From Gemmatimonadota bacterium (GTDB lineage Bacteria; Gemmatimonadota; Gemmatimonadetes; Palauibacterales; Palauibacteraceae): 64,000 nucleotides of DNA. Both the position numbers and the translations under genes were made by a program. The DNA lies in assembly GCA_022820995.1 (NCBI GenBank), contig JAJEEM010000050.1, forward strand, positions 1 to 64,000, read 5' to 3'. Under the pieces are notes generated by a model. The model searched no databases. It was not told the DNA's origin and saw only the letters and a program-made list of their open reading frames with translations. Shown here piece after piece: positions 8,303 to 17,286 of this stretch. Numbering within the stretch: the first letter of the stretch is position 1; each line of letters opens with the position of its first letter.

Positions 8303-8971
8303 CTAGGACTCGCGTTCGACGAAGACGGCGCGCGCGAGGACAGGCTCGACGTCGAAGGAACGGTCGTCCACTTCGAGGCGGGCGACGCCATCCGTCCGCT
8401 CGCCCAGGCACCGTATGCGCGTGCCCGGGAAGAGCCCGAGCGCCGCGAGTTCCCGGAGCGTCCGCGGACTCTGGTCGGAGACCTCACGCACGACGCCGCG
8501 CCCTCGCTTCAACTCGGCGAGGGGGATCCACTCGGTTTGCGCGAGTTCGCCGTCGCGCGTCGGGATCGGACTTCCATGCGGATCGATCGAGGGCTCCCCC
8601 AGCGCCTTAGCCATCCGGTCGATGAGCGCTTCCGAGGCGGCGTGCTCGAGGCGCTCGGCTTCGGCGTGCACGTCCTCCCAGGAGAATCCGAGTCTCTCGA
8701 TCAGGTACAGTTCGATCACCCGGTGCCTGCGGATGATCCGCAGCGCCGCCGCCTCTCCGGGGGCCGTGAGGAGCACTCCCCTGTAGGGCGTGTGCCGGAG
8801 CAACCCCTGCGCCGCCAGGCTCTTGACCATGTTCGTGACGGACGCCGCGGAGCGGTCGAGTTCCTCGGCCAGCGCCGTCGTGGACACGGGATCGCCGGCC
8901 TGCTGGAGCTTGTAGACGGCCTTCAGATAGTCTTCGACCGCCCGGCTCGGGTCCGCGGGACCGGATTTCAC
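8303..8971 (-). CDS. DtxR/MntR-family metal-dependent regulator
   Basis: A 222-residue three-domain repressor. The N-terminal winged helix (AVEDYLKAVYKLQ, then VSTTALAEELDRSAASVTNMV) is followed by the metal-binding dimerisation domain with VIELYLIERLG and the His/Glu-rich HAEAERLEHAAS. A C-terminal SH3-like FeoA-type domain starts near residue 150. The full-length form is typical of iron- or manganese-sensing DtxR/IdeR proteins. The GTG start at 8971 overlaps the TGA of the upstream lipoprotein gene as GTGA, so it is the last gene of a leftward unit. It converges on the sirtuin gene. Confidence 0.92.
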   Translation of the reverse strand: MKSGPADPSRAVEDYLKAVYKLQQAGDPVSTTALAEELDRSAASVTNMVKSLAAQGLLRHTPYRGVLLTAPGEAAALRIIRRHRVIELYLIERLGFSWEDVHAEAERLEHAASEALIDRMAKALGEPSIDPHGSPIPTRDGELAQTEWIPLAELKRGRGVVREVSDQSPRTLRELAALGLFPGTRIRCLGERTDGVARLEVDDRSFDVEPVLARAVFVERES

Positions 8972-9786
8972 GAAGTCGGCCGCCGGAAGATGGAATCGGA
9001 CAGCGCCGGGTTCAGTTCGACGTCATCGTGGCGGAGTTCGCGGGTCGGGTTCATCTCCGTGTCCCGGTAGAGCCGCGAGATGACGTAGGTGAAGTCTCCG
9101 ACCTGCTCGTACCCGTCCCAGTACATGCGCGCCCGGCTCTCCTCTCCCCTCCCCTGCGAGATGTAGTGGACCTGCTCGGGCCAGGGATCGTCGTCGAGGA
9201 AATAGTAGAAGTAGCGGTCGCCGGACTGGAGGCCGACGCCGTCGCCGAAGGTGATGCGCACCTCGTATCCGCCTTCTTCGCGGGGTCCGGCCCGCCGGTT
9301 CACGCCGGGATCGAAGAGCTTGTACGGGAGCCCGAACCAGTAGACGACGTCCCGTCCCACGTACTCGGATTCATCCCAGGCTCGGATTCCCGGTTCGAGA
9401 AGGCGCTCGTTGAGGGTGGCCCACATCTCGGATCCCGTGAAGGTCTGGACGTAGAGGCCCTCGGCCTCGGGGCGCTCGATGCGGGTCTGCTCGACGCCGT
9501 CCACCTTCCGGTACTCGACGCGGCGCGGGCGCATCCGGCGGATCCCTCCCGTGGAGTCGTACCACACGGTGGTGATCGTGTAGCGGGCCGACTCGATGTC
9601 TTGCCAGGCTTCCATGCCGCCGGCGGCCTCGACCCAGGCACCGATGAGCGAATCGGCGAGAATCTGATCGGGCTCGAGAGCCGTCGAGGTCGCGGGCGAG
9701 GAACCGTCCGGTGCACAGCCCGCGGCGGCGGCGAGGGCAAGGGCCAGAACTGCAGGGCGTCGCGGGAATCGGGCACGGTGGTTCAT
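8968..9786 (-). CDS. Lipoprotein, possibly LolA/LppX-like fold
   Basis: A 272-residue exported protein. The start is placed at ATG 9786 (MNHRARFPRRPAVLALALAAAAGCAPDG), which gives a clean lipoprotein signal with lipobox AAGC; the ORF track adds 20 residues. The mature part begins with a helix (AWVEAAGGMEAWQDIESARY). It continues with many alternating strands rich in Tyr, Trp and Arg (GGIRRMRPRRVEYRKVDG, YEVRITFGDG). This pattern resembles single-domain lipid-carrying sheets of the LolA/LppX type, but no specific family motif is visible, so function is open. Its stop overlaps the regulator start, and the cupin lipoprotein gene lies 76 bases upstream. Confidence 0.75.
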   Translation of the reverse strand: MNHRARFPRRPAVLALALAAAAGCAPDGSSPATSTALEPDQILADSLIGAWVEAAGGMEAWQDIESARYTITTVWYDSTGGIRRMRPRRVEYRKVDGVEQTRIERPEAEGLYVQTFTGSEMWATLNERLLEPGIRAWDESEYVGRDVVYWFGLPYKLFDPGVNRRAGPREEGGYEVRITFGDGVGLQSGDRYFYYFLDDDPWPEQVHYISQGRGEESRARMYWDGYEQVGDFTYVISRLYRDTEMNPTRELRHDDVELNPALSDSIFRRPTS

Positions 9787-9862
9787 GAGGGCCTCCGGTG
9801 TCGGCTGCGGGTCGATCCTGTCGTGGCGCGCGGGCGGAATATGCACGCTGGGGCCGGGTGCG

Positions 9863-10303
9863 TCACGGCGTGTCCGACGCTCCGCCGACGCCCTTCAACT
9901 GTACGACGATGACCTCGACGGGTTCGGATCCCCGGTTCACATCTCCGTGCAGTTCGCCCGGAGGATCGGCGTCGAGCCAATAGGCCCGGCCCGTCTCCCA
10001 CGTCATGTCGCGCTGCTCCCCGGCGTCGCTGACGACGGTGAGCGTTCCGCCCTTGAGCGCGATGATGGCGCGGGGGTTGTCGTGGCGGTGCATCGCGAGC
10101 GGCTGATTCGGCGCGATCACGCTCTTCCAGACCTGCACGTGTTCGTTCTCGAACTGCGGCGTGCGCCCGGTGGTCGCGGCCTCGGCGGCCGGTTCCGCCT
10201 GTTCGCCGGCCTGACCGCACCCCGAGACGAGCATGGCGGCGAGGACGGGAAGTGCCGCGGGAACGAAACCGCGGACGGCGGCTGGGAAGATCCTGGCATG
10301 CAT
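9863..10303 (-). CDS. Cupin-domain lipoprotein
   Basis: A 146-residue exported single-domain cupin. The N-terminus carries a signal with a lipobox (LVSGC near residue 29). The cupin core then shows WKSVIAPNQPLAMHRHDNP with the metal-type HxH (His72, His74), a second strand AIIALKGGTLTV and a late ELHGDVNRG His. Small periplasmic cupins can be dioxygenase-like or sugar-binding, and nothing here decides. The ATG at 10303 shares its A with the TGA stop of the upstream gene (TGATG), which gives tight translational coupling. Confidence 0.82.
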   Translation of the reverse strand: MHARIFPAAVRGFVPAALPVLAAMLVSGCGQAGEQAEPAAEAATTGRTPQFENEHVQVWKSVIAPNQPLAMHRHDNPRAIIALKGGTLTVVSDAGEQRDMTWETGRAYWLDADPPGELHGDVNRGSEPVEVIVVQLKGVGGASDTP

Positions 10304-12123
10304 CACGGGTCTGCTCCTTGCGTTGATCGGGTGGGGCCGGGGACGAATCGGGATCGCGTGTCGACGGTGTGGCCCGGCCGAACGGCGGTGGTCGGGGACG
10401 CGGGGACGATTTCGATTTCGGTGCTGGATTCGGCCGTTCCGTGCGTGGGGGAAGCGACCTGGAGCGTGAGGCGATACTGCCCCTCGTCGAGCATGGGAAG
10501 GCGGAGTTCCAGGGTGCGGCCCTCGGCGCCGGGATTCGTCGCCTCCTCGAGCCAGCGGATGCCCGCCCGTTCCGTGTCGTCGCGGGCGAGTCCGCTCCAT
10601 TCGAGGGCCCTGCGCCAGAACCCCTTCCCCTCTCGCGCCAGCGAAAGCGTCACCTCGAGAGCGGCGGCCGCGGCGGGAGAGCCGTACCACTCCCAGTAGA
10701 CGGCGAGAGTCTCGCCCGCCCGGGCGGTACGAGCGCCTCGCGCACGGGTGAGCGCCTCCGAGAGCGTGGAGGGGGAGGCGCCGCCGGTGTCGAGCAGCAG
10801 GATGTCGGACAGCAGCGGATGGCCTTCGGCGAGGGGCATCCGTGCGCGTGCGGCGCCGGGTCCCTCGTCGCAGCGCGCTTCGACGCCGACGAACGTGGCG
10901 GGGGTGAACTCCCGAAGCTCCGCGACCGCGAGCGGCTCGTCGCTGCGGCCGGTGCTGGCCGCCATCACGCCGTGGGCATCGGCGAGGAAGAGTCCGCTCT
11001 CCAGATCACAGGACGGCAGGGAGTCGGGCCATGAGAAGGCCGCGACCACCCGCCGGCGGCCGTCCCGCCGGAAGCTGGCCACCTGGTGAGGAAGGTTCGC
11101 GATCTCGCCGAAGACGGGCGCCCAGCTCGTGCGGCCCTCCGGCTCATCCAGCTCCCAGAGCGGCTCGTCGTCCCCGGGCTCGAGACGCGCCACGGTGAAG
11201 CGCTGCGCCCCCGGCAGGCGGTGCGACCACACGATCTCGTCCGTCCGCGAGCCGACGAACCGGCGGCGCGCCCGCTCCCAGCCGGCGGGCCAGCCGAAGC
11301 GCAGTGTGATTTCGGTGAGATCATCGCCCCAGCGCATCCCCCAGGGGCTCGCGGCGTCGGCCTGGAGCGCGGCGCGGACGCGGCGGGCGAGGTGTTCCGA
11401 GCGTCGCTCGAGTCCCGGCACGAGCCACAACGGGTCGGAAAGGTGCCAGAACGAGCGCTCCACGGCGCGCCGCGGCGAACTGCCGCAGGCGAAGCGTTCG
11501 TAGCGGCCGCGAGACCGGCGCTCGAGGACGGGCCCGAGCGCGGTCCAGTCACAACGCTCCTCCTCGGTCATCCGGCCGAGCGCACCCTCGAAGGCCACCT
11601 CCGCTTCCGCGTAGCGGCCGCTCTCCTGGAGGACGAATCCGGCCAGCCCGGCGCACCACGCGCTCTCCATGCGGCAGGCTTCCGTCAGCGCGAGCGCCTC
11701 TTCCGCGCGGCCCGCCTCCAGCCGGTAGGCGACGCGCTGCCCGGTGAGCCACTCGTCGCCGGGCACGATCCGGGCGGCGCTGTCGAGGGCGGCAATCAGG
11801 GCGAGCCGCTCCTCCACGACCTCTGCCTCCTCCGGGACCGGCTCCCAATCGTCGTCGTCCCACCCCTCGACGAGGCAGAAGCGCCCGATCCCCTCGCCGC
11901 ACTCCGGGTTGACCAGGGGGCCGCGCGGGAAATTGCGGCGCCGGACGTGCTCGAACGCGCGCTGCGCGTCGCGCGCCATCCGTATCGCCGCAGCCGCTTC
12001 GGGAGATGCGGGCGGCTCGCGAGACTGAGCCGCGTCTGCCGGCGTCGAGAGCGCGACGGCGGCGAGCGTCGAGACCAGCGTCGCGCGGGAAGTGTGGGTC
12101 CGGATGTCCCAGCCCGGACCCAT
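10303..12123 (-). CDS. Large secreted protein with helical repeats, unknown function
   Basis: A 606-residue protein with a probable signal peptide (VSTLAAVALSTPADAAQS). Residues 50-200 look like TPR-type helical repeats (LTGQRVAYRLEAGRAEEALALTEACR, then GRYAEAEVAFEGAL). A middle domain follows, with DLTEITLRFGWPAGWERARRRF and a Trp/Arg-rich segment. The C-terminal half is beta-rich and ends in an Ig-like stretch (YRLTLQVASPTHGTAESSTEIEIVP). Several Cys pairs (NPECGEGIGRFC, ACRMESAWC) suggest disulfides in the envelope. No catalytic motif is visible. The start at 12123 is two bases after the upstream MBL gene's stop codon. Confidence 0.75.
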   Translation of the reverse strand: MGPGWDIRTHTSRATLVSTLAAVALSTPADAAQSREPPASPEAAAAIRMARDAQRAFEHVRRRNFPRGPLVNPECGEGIGRFCLVEGWDDDDWEPVPEEAEVVEERLALIAALDSAARIVPGDEWLTGQRVAYRLEAGRAEEALALTEACRMESAWCAGLAGFVLQESGRYAEAEVAFEGALGRMTEEERCDWTALGPVLERRSRGRYERFACGSSPRRAVERSFWHLSDPLWLVPGLERRSEHLARRVRAALQADAASPWGMRWGDDLTEITLRFGWPAGWERARRRFVGSRTDEIVWSHRLPGAQRFTVARLEPGDDEPLWELDEPEGRTSWAPVFGEIANLPHQVASFRRDGRRRVVAAFSWPDSLPSCDLESGLFLADAHGVMAASTGRSDEPLAVAELREFTPATFVGVEARCDEGPGAARARMPLAEGHPLLSDILLLDTGGASPSTLSEALTRARGARTARAGETLAVYWEWYGSPAAAAALEVTLSLAREGKGFWRRALEWSGLARDDTERAGIRWLEEATNPGAEGRTLELRLPMLDEGQYRLTLQVASPTHGTAESSTEIEIVPASPTTAVRPGHTVDTRSRFVPGPTRSTQGADP

Positions 12124-12124
12124 C

Positions 12125-13099
12125 TCAGTACACGTCCAGATCCCGGCCGTATGCGAGCGGTCCGTCGTAGCCGGCAGCGCGAATCTCTGCGACCATTTCT
12201 TCCGGCGTCGCTCCCCAGCCCAGCTGGTGATGCAGGACGAGGATGCCCGGGCGCGCCCGCACGGCGAGTTCGGCCAGTTCGACGGTCGACGTGTGAGCCT
12301 GGGCGTGATACGACTGCCATTCCGGCGGACGGTCGCGGAACGTCGTCGCCGAGTACACCTCGTGCACGAGCACGTCGCACCCCGCGCACATCTCGACGAT
12401 GGCCTCCGTCGGGGCAGTGTCGCCGGAGATGACGACCGAGCGCCCGCCTCCGTCGAACCGATAGCCGTATGCCTCGGGCCAGTCCGTATGCGGAACGGCG
12501 AAAGCGGTCACGCGGACGCGGTCATCTTCGTAGATGACCCCCGGGTCGATGTCGACCGCCTCCACCCGCCACCCATCCGGCGTCGCCGGTTGCCGGCCGC
12601 TGAGCCGGTTCTCGAGATCCGCCTCCCACGCCGCCGTCAGGTGCGCGGCCATGGCCGCCGTCCCGTCGGGACCGAACAGCTTCAGCGGCGCCTCCCGCTC
12701 GGCCACCCAGGGCGTGTGGATCAGGTCCGGCAGCCCCACCGTGTGGTCGCTGTGCAGGTGCGTGAGGAAGGCGATGTCCAGCCGCGCCGCCGTGAGACTC
12801 TCGGCGCCGTAGCGGTCCGCCGCCTCCGCCGCGCGCCGCACGAGGCCGGGACCCGCGTCCACGATGTAGGCCCGCCCGTCCACGAGCACCGCGGTGGCGG
12901 GACCCGACGCCTCCGGTTCGGGATTGGGCGTGCCCGTTCCCAGCAGGACGACGTGCGTTCCGGTGGAGAGATCGGAGGCCTCGGCCGCGCCGGATGAACC
13001 TCCGTCGGGGGCACACGCCCAAAGCACCAGCGCGGGCCAGACCAGGAGCAGGCGGGGCGCGATGGTCGAGCCCGGGCGGCTTCGTTTTGTGCAGGACAT
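12125..13099 (-). CDS. Exported MBL-fold hydrolase (RNase Z/arylsulfatase-like) lipoprotein
   Basis: A 324-residue metallo-beta-lactamase-fold protein with a lipoprotein signal (RLLLVWPALVLWACAPDG). The core has HVVLLGTGTPNPEPE, then the zinc motif THLHSDH, a downstream His in FAVPHTDW, Asp in VISGDTA and a late LVLHHQLGWG. The loop order resembles the RNase Z/arylsulfatase (AtsA) branch. Because it is exported, a small-molecule ester or sulfate substrate is more likely than tRNA, but this is inferred. It is the first gene of a five-gene leftward unit ending in the DtxR-type regulator and is divergent from the DUF3311/symporter pair. Confidence 0.87.
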   Translation of the reverse strand: MSCTKRSRPGSTIAPRLLLVWPALVLWACAPDGGSSGAAEASDLSTGTHVVLLGTGTPNPEPEASGPATAVLVDGRAYIVDAGPGLVRRAAEAADRYGAESLTAARLDIAFLTHLHSDHTVGLPDLIHTPWVAEREAPLKLFGPDGTAAMAAHLTAAWEADLENRLSGRQPATPDGWRVEAVDIDPGVIYEDDRVRVTAFAVPHTDWPEAYGYRFDGGGRSVVISGDTAPTEAIVEMCAGCDVLVHEVYSATTFRDRPPEWQSYHAQAHTSTVELAELAVRARPGILVLHHQLGWGATPEEMVAEIRAAGYDGPLAYGRDLDVY

Positions 13100-13182
13100 G
13101 CCGCAAGATCGTTCGATCGAGCGCGCCGCTCAACCGTTCGACCCGTCTTGACCGGATCCCGCACGGACGGCCTTTTGCGGCC

Positions 13183-13449
13183 ATGGACGAACCACGCCGC
13201 GCTCCGCCTTCCGGCCGCAACCCGGTCGCCGTCGCCGTCGCGGCCTTCTATGTGCTTCTCTTCGCGGCACTCGTGTGGCCCGTCTATCCGTGGTTCGCCA
13301 CCATCGAGCCGCGCGTGCTCGCGATGCCGTTCTCGCTCTTCTACGTCGTCGTCGGACTCCTCTTCTCCTTCTTCGTTCTCTTCGGGTACTACCTGTGGGA
13401 GCGGAAGCGGGAGGCGGTCGACGGCGATCCGAACGGCGCGAGCCGCTGA
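13183..13449 (+). CDS. DUF3311-type small membrane protein
   Basis: An 88-residue protein with two membrane helices (VAVAAFYVLLFAALVWPVY and LFYVVVGLLFSFFVLFGYYLW), ending in a charged tail. This is the layout of the DUF3311 family, which is regularly encoded just before a sodium:solute symporter. The start at ATG 13183 matches the family length. Its TGA overlaps the symporter ATG (TGATG), so the pair is translationally coupled and probably forms one transporter unit. The exact role of the small subunit is not known. Confidence 0.85.
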   Translation: MDEPRRAPPSGRNPVAVAVAAFYVLLFAALVWPVYPWFATIEPRVLAMPFSLFYVVVGLLFSFFVLFGYYLWERKREAVDGDPNGASR

Positions 13450-14945
13450 TGCCCGCCTGGCTGATCGTCTTCCTCGTCACGATCGGGTATCTGCTCGCCT
13501 CGCTCGCGATCGGGCTCGCCTCCGGCCGCCACGCCTCGGATAGCACGGAGGGGTACGTCGCGGGCGACCGCTCGCTGAACTTCCTCGTCCTCTACTTCAT
13601 CATGGGCGCTTCGGTGTTCAGCGCGTTCGCCTTCCTGGGCGGGCCCGGCTGGGCCTATTCGCGCGGGGCCGCGGCCTTCTACATCCTCGCCTACGCGTCC
13701 GTCGGGCTCGTCCCGTGGTACTTCTTCGGGCCGCGCGTCGCCGCCCTCGGCCGGCGTTTCGGTTACGTCACGCAGGCGGAACTCTTCGCGCACCGCTTCG
13801 ACAGCCGCGCGATCCCGGCCATCCTCGCGGTCCTCTCCGTCTTCGCCTTCGTCCCCTACCTGGTGATTCAGATGAAGGGGGCGGGATACGTCTTCAACGT
13901 GGTGACGGAGGGGCGCGTCCCTCAGTGGGCCGGGTCCGCGATCGCGTACGGTGTCGTCCTCGTCTACGTCTTCCGGAGCGGCGTCCTGGGGGTCGGCTGG
14001 ACGAACACCTTCCAGGGGATGTTCATGATGGTGCTCGCGTGGGGGCTGGGCCTCTACCTGCCGGCGAAGCTGCACGGCGGCGTAGGTCCCATGTTCGACG
14101 CGATCGCGGCCGGACTCCCGGACATGCTGCGGGGGCCGGGACTGGGGGCGGACGGACAGCCGTGGAGCTGGGGCGCCTACTCGAGTTCCGTCGCCATCTC
14201 CGCCTTCGGGTTCAGCGTGTGGCCGCACTATTTCATGAAGATCTACACGGCCCGCGACGTGGACACCCTCAAGCGGACGGTCGTCTACTATCCGACCTTC
14301 GCGCTCTTCCTCGTCCCCATCCTCTTCATCGGTTTCTCGGGCGTGCTCGCCTTCCCCGGCGTCGAGCCGGCGGACGCGATCCTGCCCACGATCGTGACCT
14401 CGGCGCAGATCGGGCTGCCGCCGCTCATCGTGGGCCTCTTCTGCGCCGGGGCGCTCGCGGCCTCGATGTCCACGGGCGACGCGCTTCTGCACGCGGCGGG
14501 GTCCGTGGCGGTGCGCGACTTCTGGGGCAACCTGCGGCCGGGCGCGCTCGACGACGCGGCGCAGCGGCGCTGGATTCGCCACATGGTGATCCTCGTGGGC
14601 GCCGTCAGCTACGGGCTCGCGCTGATCCCCGGACTCAGCCTCGTGGAGCTCCTGCTCCTCAGCTACGGGTTCATCGCGCAGCTCTTCCCGCTGACGGTCG
14701 TGACCTTCCTGTGGCGGGGAGTCACGCGCGCGGGGGCGCTGTGGGGTCTCGTGACGGGCGGCGGCATCGCGCTCTTCCTCGAGCTGGCCCTGCGGTTCGA
14801 TCTCGTCTCGGCCGCCGCGACCGCCGGCGTCCACCCCGGCATCTACGGCATGGTCGGAAACGTGATCGTCATGATCGCGGTCTCCCGCCACACCGCGCGC
14901 CTCGCCCCCGCACACGTCGCCGAATTCATCGACAGCCCGGGCTAG
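13449..14945 (+). CDS. Sodium:solute symporter (SSS family)
   Basis: A 498-residue secondary transporter with about 13 hydrophobic helices. The N-terminus reads MPAWLIVFLVTIGYLLASLAIG, followed by the family-like EGYVAGDRSLNFLVLYFIMGAS. Later come GVGWTNTFQGMFMM and FCAGALAASMSTGDALLHAAGS, the latter holding the conserved Ser/Thr residues that bind sodium. The substrate is unknown; monocarboxylates or amino acids are common for DUF3311-linked members. ATG 13449 is fixed by the TGATG overlap with the upstream gene. It converges on the plug-protein gene with a 17-base gap. Confidence 0.92.
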   Translation: MPAWLIVFLVTIGYLLASLAIGLASGRHASDSTEGYVAGDRSLNFLVLYFIMGASVFSAFAFLGGPGWAYSRGAAAFYILAYASVGLVPWYFFGPRVAALGRRFGYVTQAELFAHRFDSRAIPAILAVLSVFAFVPYLVIQMKGAGYVFNVVTEGRVPQWAGSAIAYGVVLVYVFRSGVLGVGWTNTFQGMFMMVLAWGLGLYLPAKLHGGVGPMFDAIAAGLPDMLRGPGLGADGQPWSWGAYSSSVAISAFGFSVWPHYFMKIYTARDVDTLKRTVVYYPTFALFLVPILFIGFSGVLAFPGVEPADAILPTIVTSAQIGLPPLIVGLFCAGALAASMSTGDALLHAAGSVAVRDFWGNLRPGALDDAAQRRWIRHMVILVGAVSYGLALIPGLSLVELLLLSYGFIAQLFPLTVVTFLWRGVTRAGALWGLVTGGGIALFLELALRFDLVSAAATAGVHPGIYGMVGNVIVMIAVSRHTARLAPAHVAEFIDSPG

Positions 14946-14962
14946 GGGAATCTCTGCCAGCG

Positions 14963-16057
14963 CTACTTCGTCCAGATCGCGACGACCCCGCACTGGGAAG
15001 CGGATCCGCCGAACTCCGCCGCGAGGGACGAAGCGCTTACGTATATTTCGATGCCCGCAATCTCGGTCGGTCTCACCAAGTCGTCGATGGACTCCCCCCT
15101 TCGTCCGCCGAGACCTCTGACGGGCGTGCCATCGAGATAGAACTTCACCGGGCAACCCCCCGACATTCGCGAGGATGCCCTTATGTTCACCAATTGACAG
15201 TTGGTTCGTCGGAGGTCGCAGTTTCCCAGCCGGATCCCCGGCTCGTCGGCGATCATGTGCGAGACGAATATCGGTCGGCGCCGCTCGATGTCAGCTTCCG
15301 TGAGGAAGGTCGCCCCGCCGATGAGTTCACCCCAGTACTTGCGCTCGTAGAACCCCTTGACCTCCAGTCGGCGCGACCTCGTCGCCACCGCCACGATGGG
15401 TGCCATCTCCACCGGCTGCGGCGCCAGCCCGATTTCGACCTCCGTGGTGACGCCGCGTAACACCGCCACCGTGTGAGCAAGAGTGGCATACCCGAGGTGC
15501 CGCACAGCCAGCTCATGAACACCGACCGGAACGCCGCTCAGGATGAAACGGCCCTGCCGGTTGGTCTCAGCCACAGCCGTACCGCCCACGACGGACACCG
15601 CCGCCGCCACGACCGGCCTGTCGGTTAGAGCGTCTCGCACCTCACCGATCAGGCGTCCCGTCCTCACCGAACCCGAGCGGAGCCGGAGCTCCACTTCATG
15701 CAATGTTCCAGGCGCGATGTCGACCACGGACTCCTCGCTCGATGCATCTCCGAACTCTGCCCACAGCGTGGCCTGTCCGGCGTCCGGCGGAACGCAAAGC
15801 ACAAGGCCGCCATCGGACTCCACGTCCTGGCGTACCGGCCTCCTCCCCTGATCCGTCTCGGTCCAGCGAAGAACCACGGTGGCGGTCGGAATCGGGATCG
15901 TGCCAACTTCGTCCAGGACCACCACCCGAAGCACGGATCGTCCGTTGCAATCGGGCTCCTGACCGACAAGCCCCGGAACCCCGACTCCGAGCCCGAGAAG
16001 CGCAACGATCACGCAGAGCAGCCGTCCTGTCGCCGCCCGCCGCGTTCGATGCGTCAT
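14963..16057 (-). CDS. Carboxypeptidase-regulatory-like plus TonB-plug-like secreted protein (paralog A)
   Basis: A 364-residue exported protein with signal LLCVIVALLGLGVGVPGLVGQ. After a beta-rich region it has a carboxypeptidase-regulatory-like domain (GRLIGEVRDALTDRPVVAAAVSV, then GVPVGVHELAVRHLGYA). A stretch resembling a TonB-receptor plug (IEIYVSASSLAAEFGG) leads to a sharp C-terminus, CGVVAIWTK. There is no beta-barrel, so it cannot be a complete receptor. It shares KGFYERKYWGE and the IWTK ending with the next gene, so the two are tandem duplicates. A role in binding or presenting ligands in the envelope is inferred. It converges on the symporter gene. Confidence 0.82.
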   Translation of the reverse strand: MTHRTRRAATGRLLCVIVALLGLGVGVPGLVGQEPDCNGRSVLRVVVLDEVGTIPIPTATVVLRWTETDQGRRPVRQDVESDGGLVLCVPPDAGQATLWAEFGDASSEESVVDIAPGTLHEVELRLRSGSVRTGRLIGEVRDALTDRPVVAAAVSVVGGTAVAETNRQGRFILSGVPVGVHELAVRHLGYATLAHTVAVLRGVTTEVEIGLAPQPVEMAPIVAVATRSRRLEVKGFYERKYWGELIGGATFLTEADIERRRPIFVSHMIADEPGIRLGNCDLRRTNCQLVNIRASSRMSGGCPVKFYLDGTPVRGLGGRRGESIDDLVRPTEIAGIEIYVSASSLAAEFGGSASQCGVVAIWTK

Positions 16058-16116
16058 TGCCTAACGGATCCCGTCCACAATCGAACGTTCTCCGTATCTT
16101 CAGCCGGCAGCCCGGT

Positions 16117-17187
16117 CTACTTCGTCCAGATCAGGACGAGGGCGCACTGTCCGACGCCGAACCGCATCATGCCGCCGGGGAGTGCCGTGGAGCTCCGGTA
16201 CACTTCGACGCCGGCGACTTCGCTGGGCAGCAGGACCGAGTTGAGCGCGAAATTGCTCCCGCTGCCCCTGTCGAGATTGCCCACGTTGATGTTGTCGAGA
16301 TACACCTGGAGGCAGTCACCGAGAGTCCCGCGCGTCCTGCCCGCGCGCACGAGCCGCGGACGCAGCATCGTGTGTTGCTCGAGCAGCTGGCTCATGCGCA
16401 TCGGACGCCAACGCTCCAGGTACTCCGGCGTGAGGAACTCGCCGACACCGAGCATCTCGCCCCAATACTGGCGCTCGTAGAACCCCTTGCTCTCGAGCCT
16501 GCGCGATCGGACCGTCGTCGCGACCAGGGGCTCCATCTCGACGGGATCCGGAACGAGGCCGATGTCCACCTGTGTGGTGAGTCCCGGTTTCACGGTGACG
16601 ACGTATTCGAGGGGCTCGTATCCCATGCGGCGGACCTGGAATTCCTTCGCCCCCGCGGGGATGCCCGTGAGGATGTACCGTCCCCAGCGGTCGGTCTCGA
16701 CTTCGCCCCGGCGACCGGCCACGGTCACGGCCGCGGTGGTGACCGGGTCTTTCGTTACGGCGTCGAATATTCGACCCTCGAGGCGTCCGGGGTTCTCTTC
16801 CCCCAGAAGTCGGAGTTCGACGTCACTCGTCTCGCCCGGGATCAGCTCGACGGACGTTTGCTCGCTCGACCCGTCCCCGGATTCCGCCCACACCGTCGCC
16901 TTCGTCGCGTCTCGCGGAGCGCAATACGTGAAGCCGCCGTCATCGCCGGAGCGCTTGCGCAGCGGACTGCGGACGGCGTCGGCCCAGCGGATGCGCACGT
17001 CGGCGTCGCTCACCCGCACCATCCCCGTGGCATCCAGCACTGCGATGCGGAGCCCGGCGCGATCGTCGCACGTGTGGGCCTCCTGGCCCGCCAACGCTCC
17101 GGCTCCCAGCAGGCCGCAAAGCACCGCGCTCGCCGCCGAAGCCATGAGAGTCGAGGGCCCCGAACCCGCAAGTGTCCGCCGTTTCAT
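16117..17187 (-). CDS. Carboxypeptidase-regulatory-like plus TonB-plug-like secreted protein (paralog B)
   Basis: A 356-residue paralog of the downstream gene. The start is ATG 17187 (MKRRTLAGSG), with a strong AGAAGGAGG six bases upstream. The ORF track begins 25 residues earlier. The signal is ASAVLCGLLGAGALAGQEA. The regulatory-like domain is GRLEGRIFDAVTKDPVTTAAVTV, then IPAGAKEFQVRRMGYEP. The shared block reads KGFYERQYWGEMLG, and the plug-like end reads VAGVEVYRSSTALPGGMMRFG...CALVLIWTK. Two cysteines near the N-terminus and one before the end match paralog A. No barrel follows. It lies 59 bases upstream of paralog A and is probably co-transcribed with it. Confidence 0.83.
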   Translation of the reverse strand: MKRRTLAGSGPSTLMASAASAVLCGLLGAGALAGQEAHTCDDRAGLRIAVLDATGMVRVSDADVRIRWADAVRSPLRKRSGDDGGFTYCAPRDATKATVWAESGDGSSEQTSVELIPGETSDVELRLLGEENPGRLEGRIFDAVTKDPVTTAAVTVAGRRGEVETDRWGRYILTGIPAGAKEFQVRRMGYEPLEYVVTVKPGLTTQVDIGLVPDPVEMEPLVATTVRSRRLESKGFYERQYWGEMLGVGEFLTPEYLERWRPMRMSQLLEQHTMLRPRLVRAGRTRGTLGDCLQVYLDNINVGNLDRGSGSNFALNSVLLPSEVAGVEVYRSSTALPGGMMRFGVGQCALVLIWTK

Positions 17188-17286
17188 TCCGATCCTCCTT
17201 CTGATTGACCTGCCTGTACCCGGATACCAGACGCTCTTGGCCGACCGTAGGTCACAGACCATCGGTGCCCGGGATGGGGCGGCGCG

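Noticed and set aside
13107-13118. GATCG-TT-CGATC repeat between the MBL and DUF3311 genes as a regulator site
   Set aside because: Only five pairs, made of common tetranucleotides; no matching second copy.
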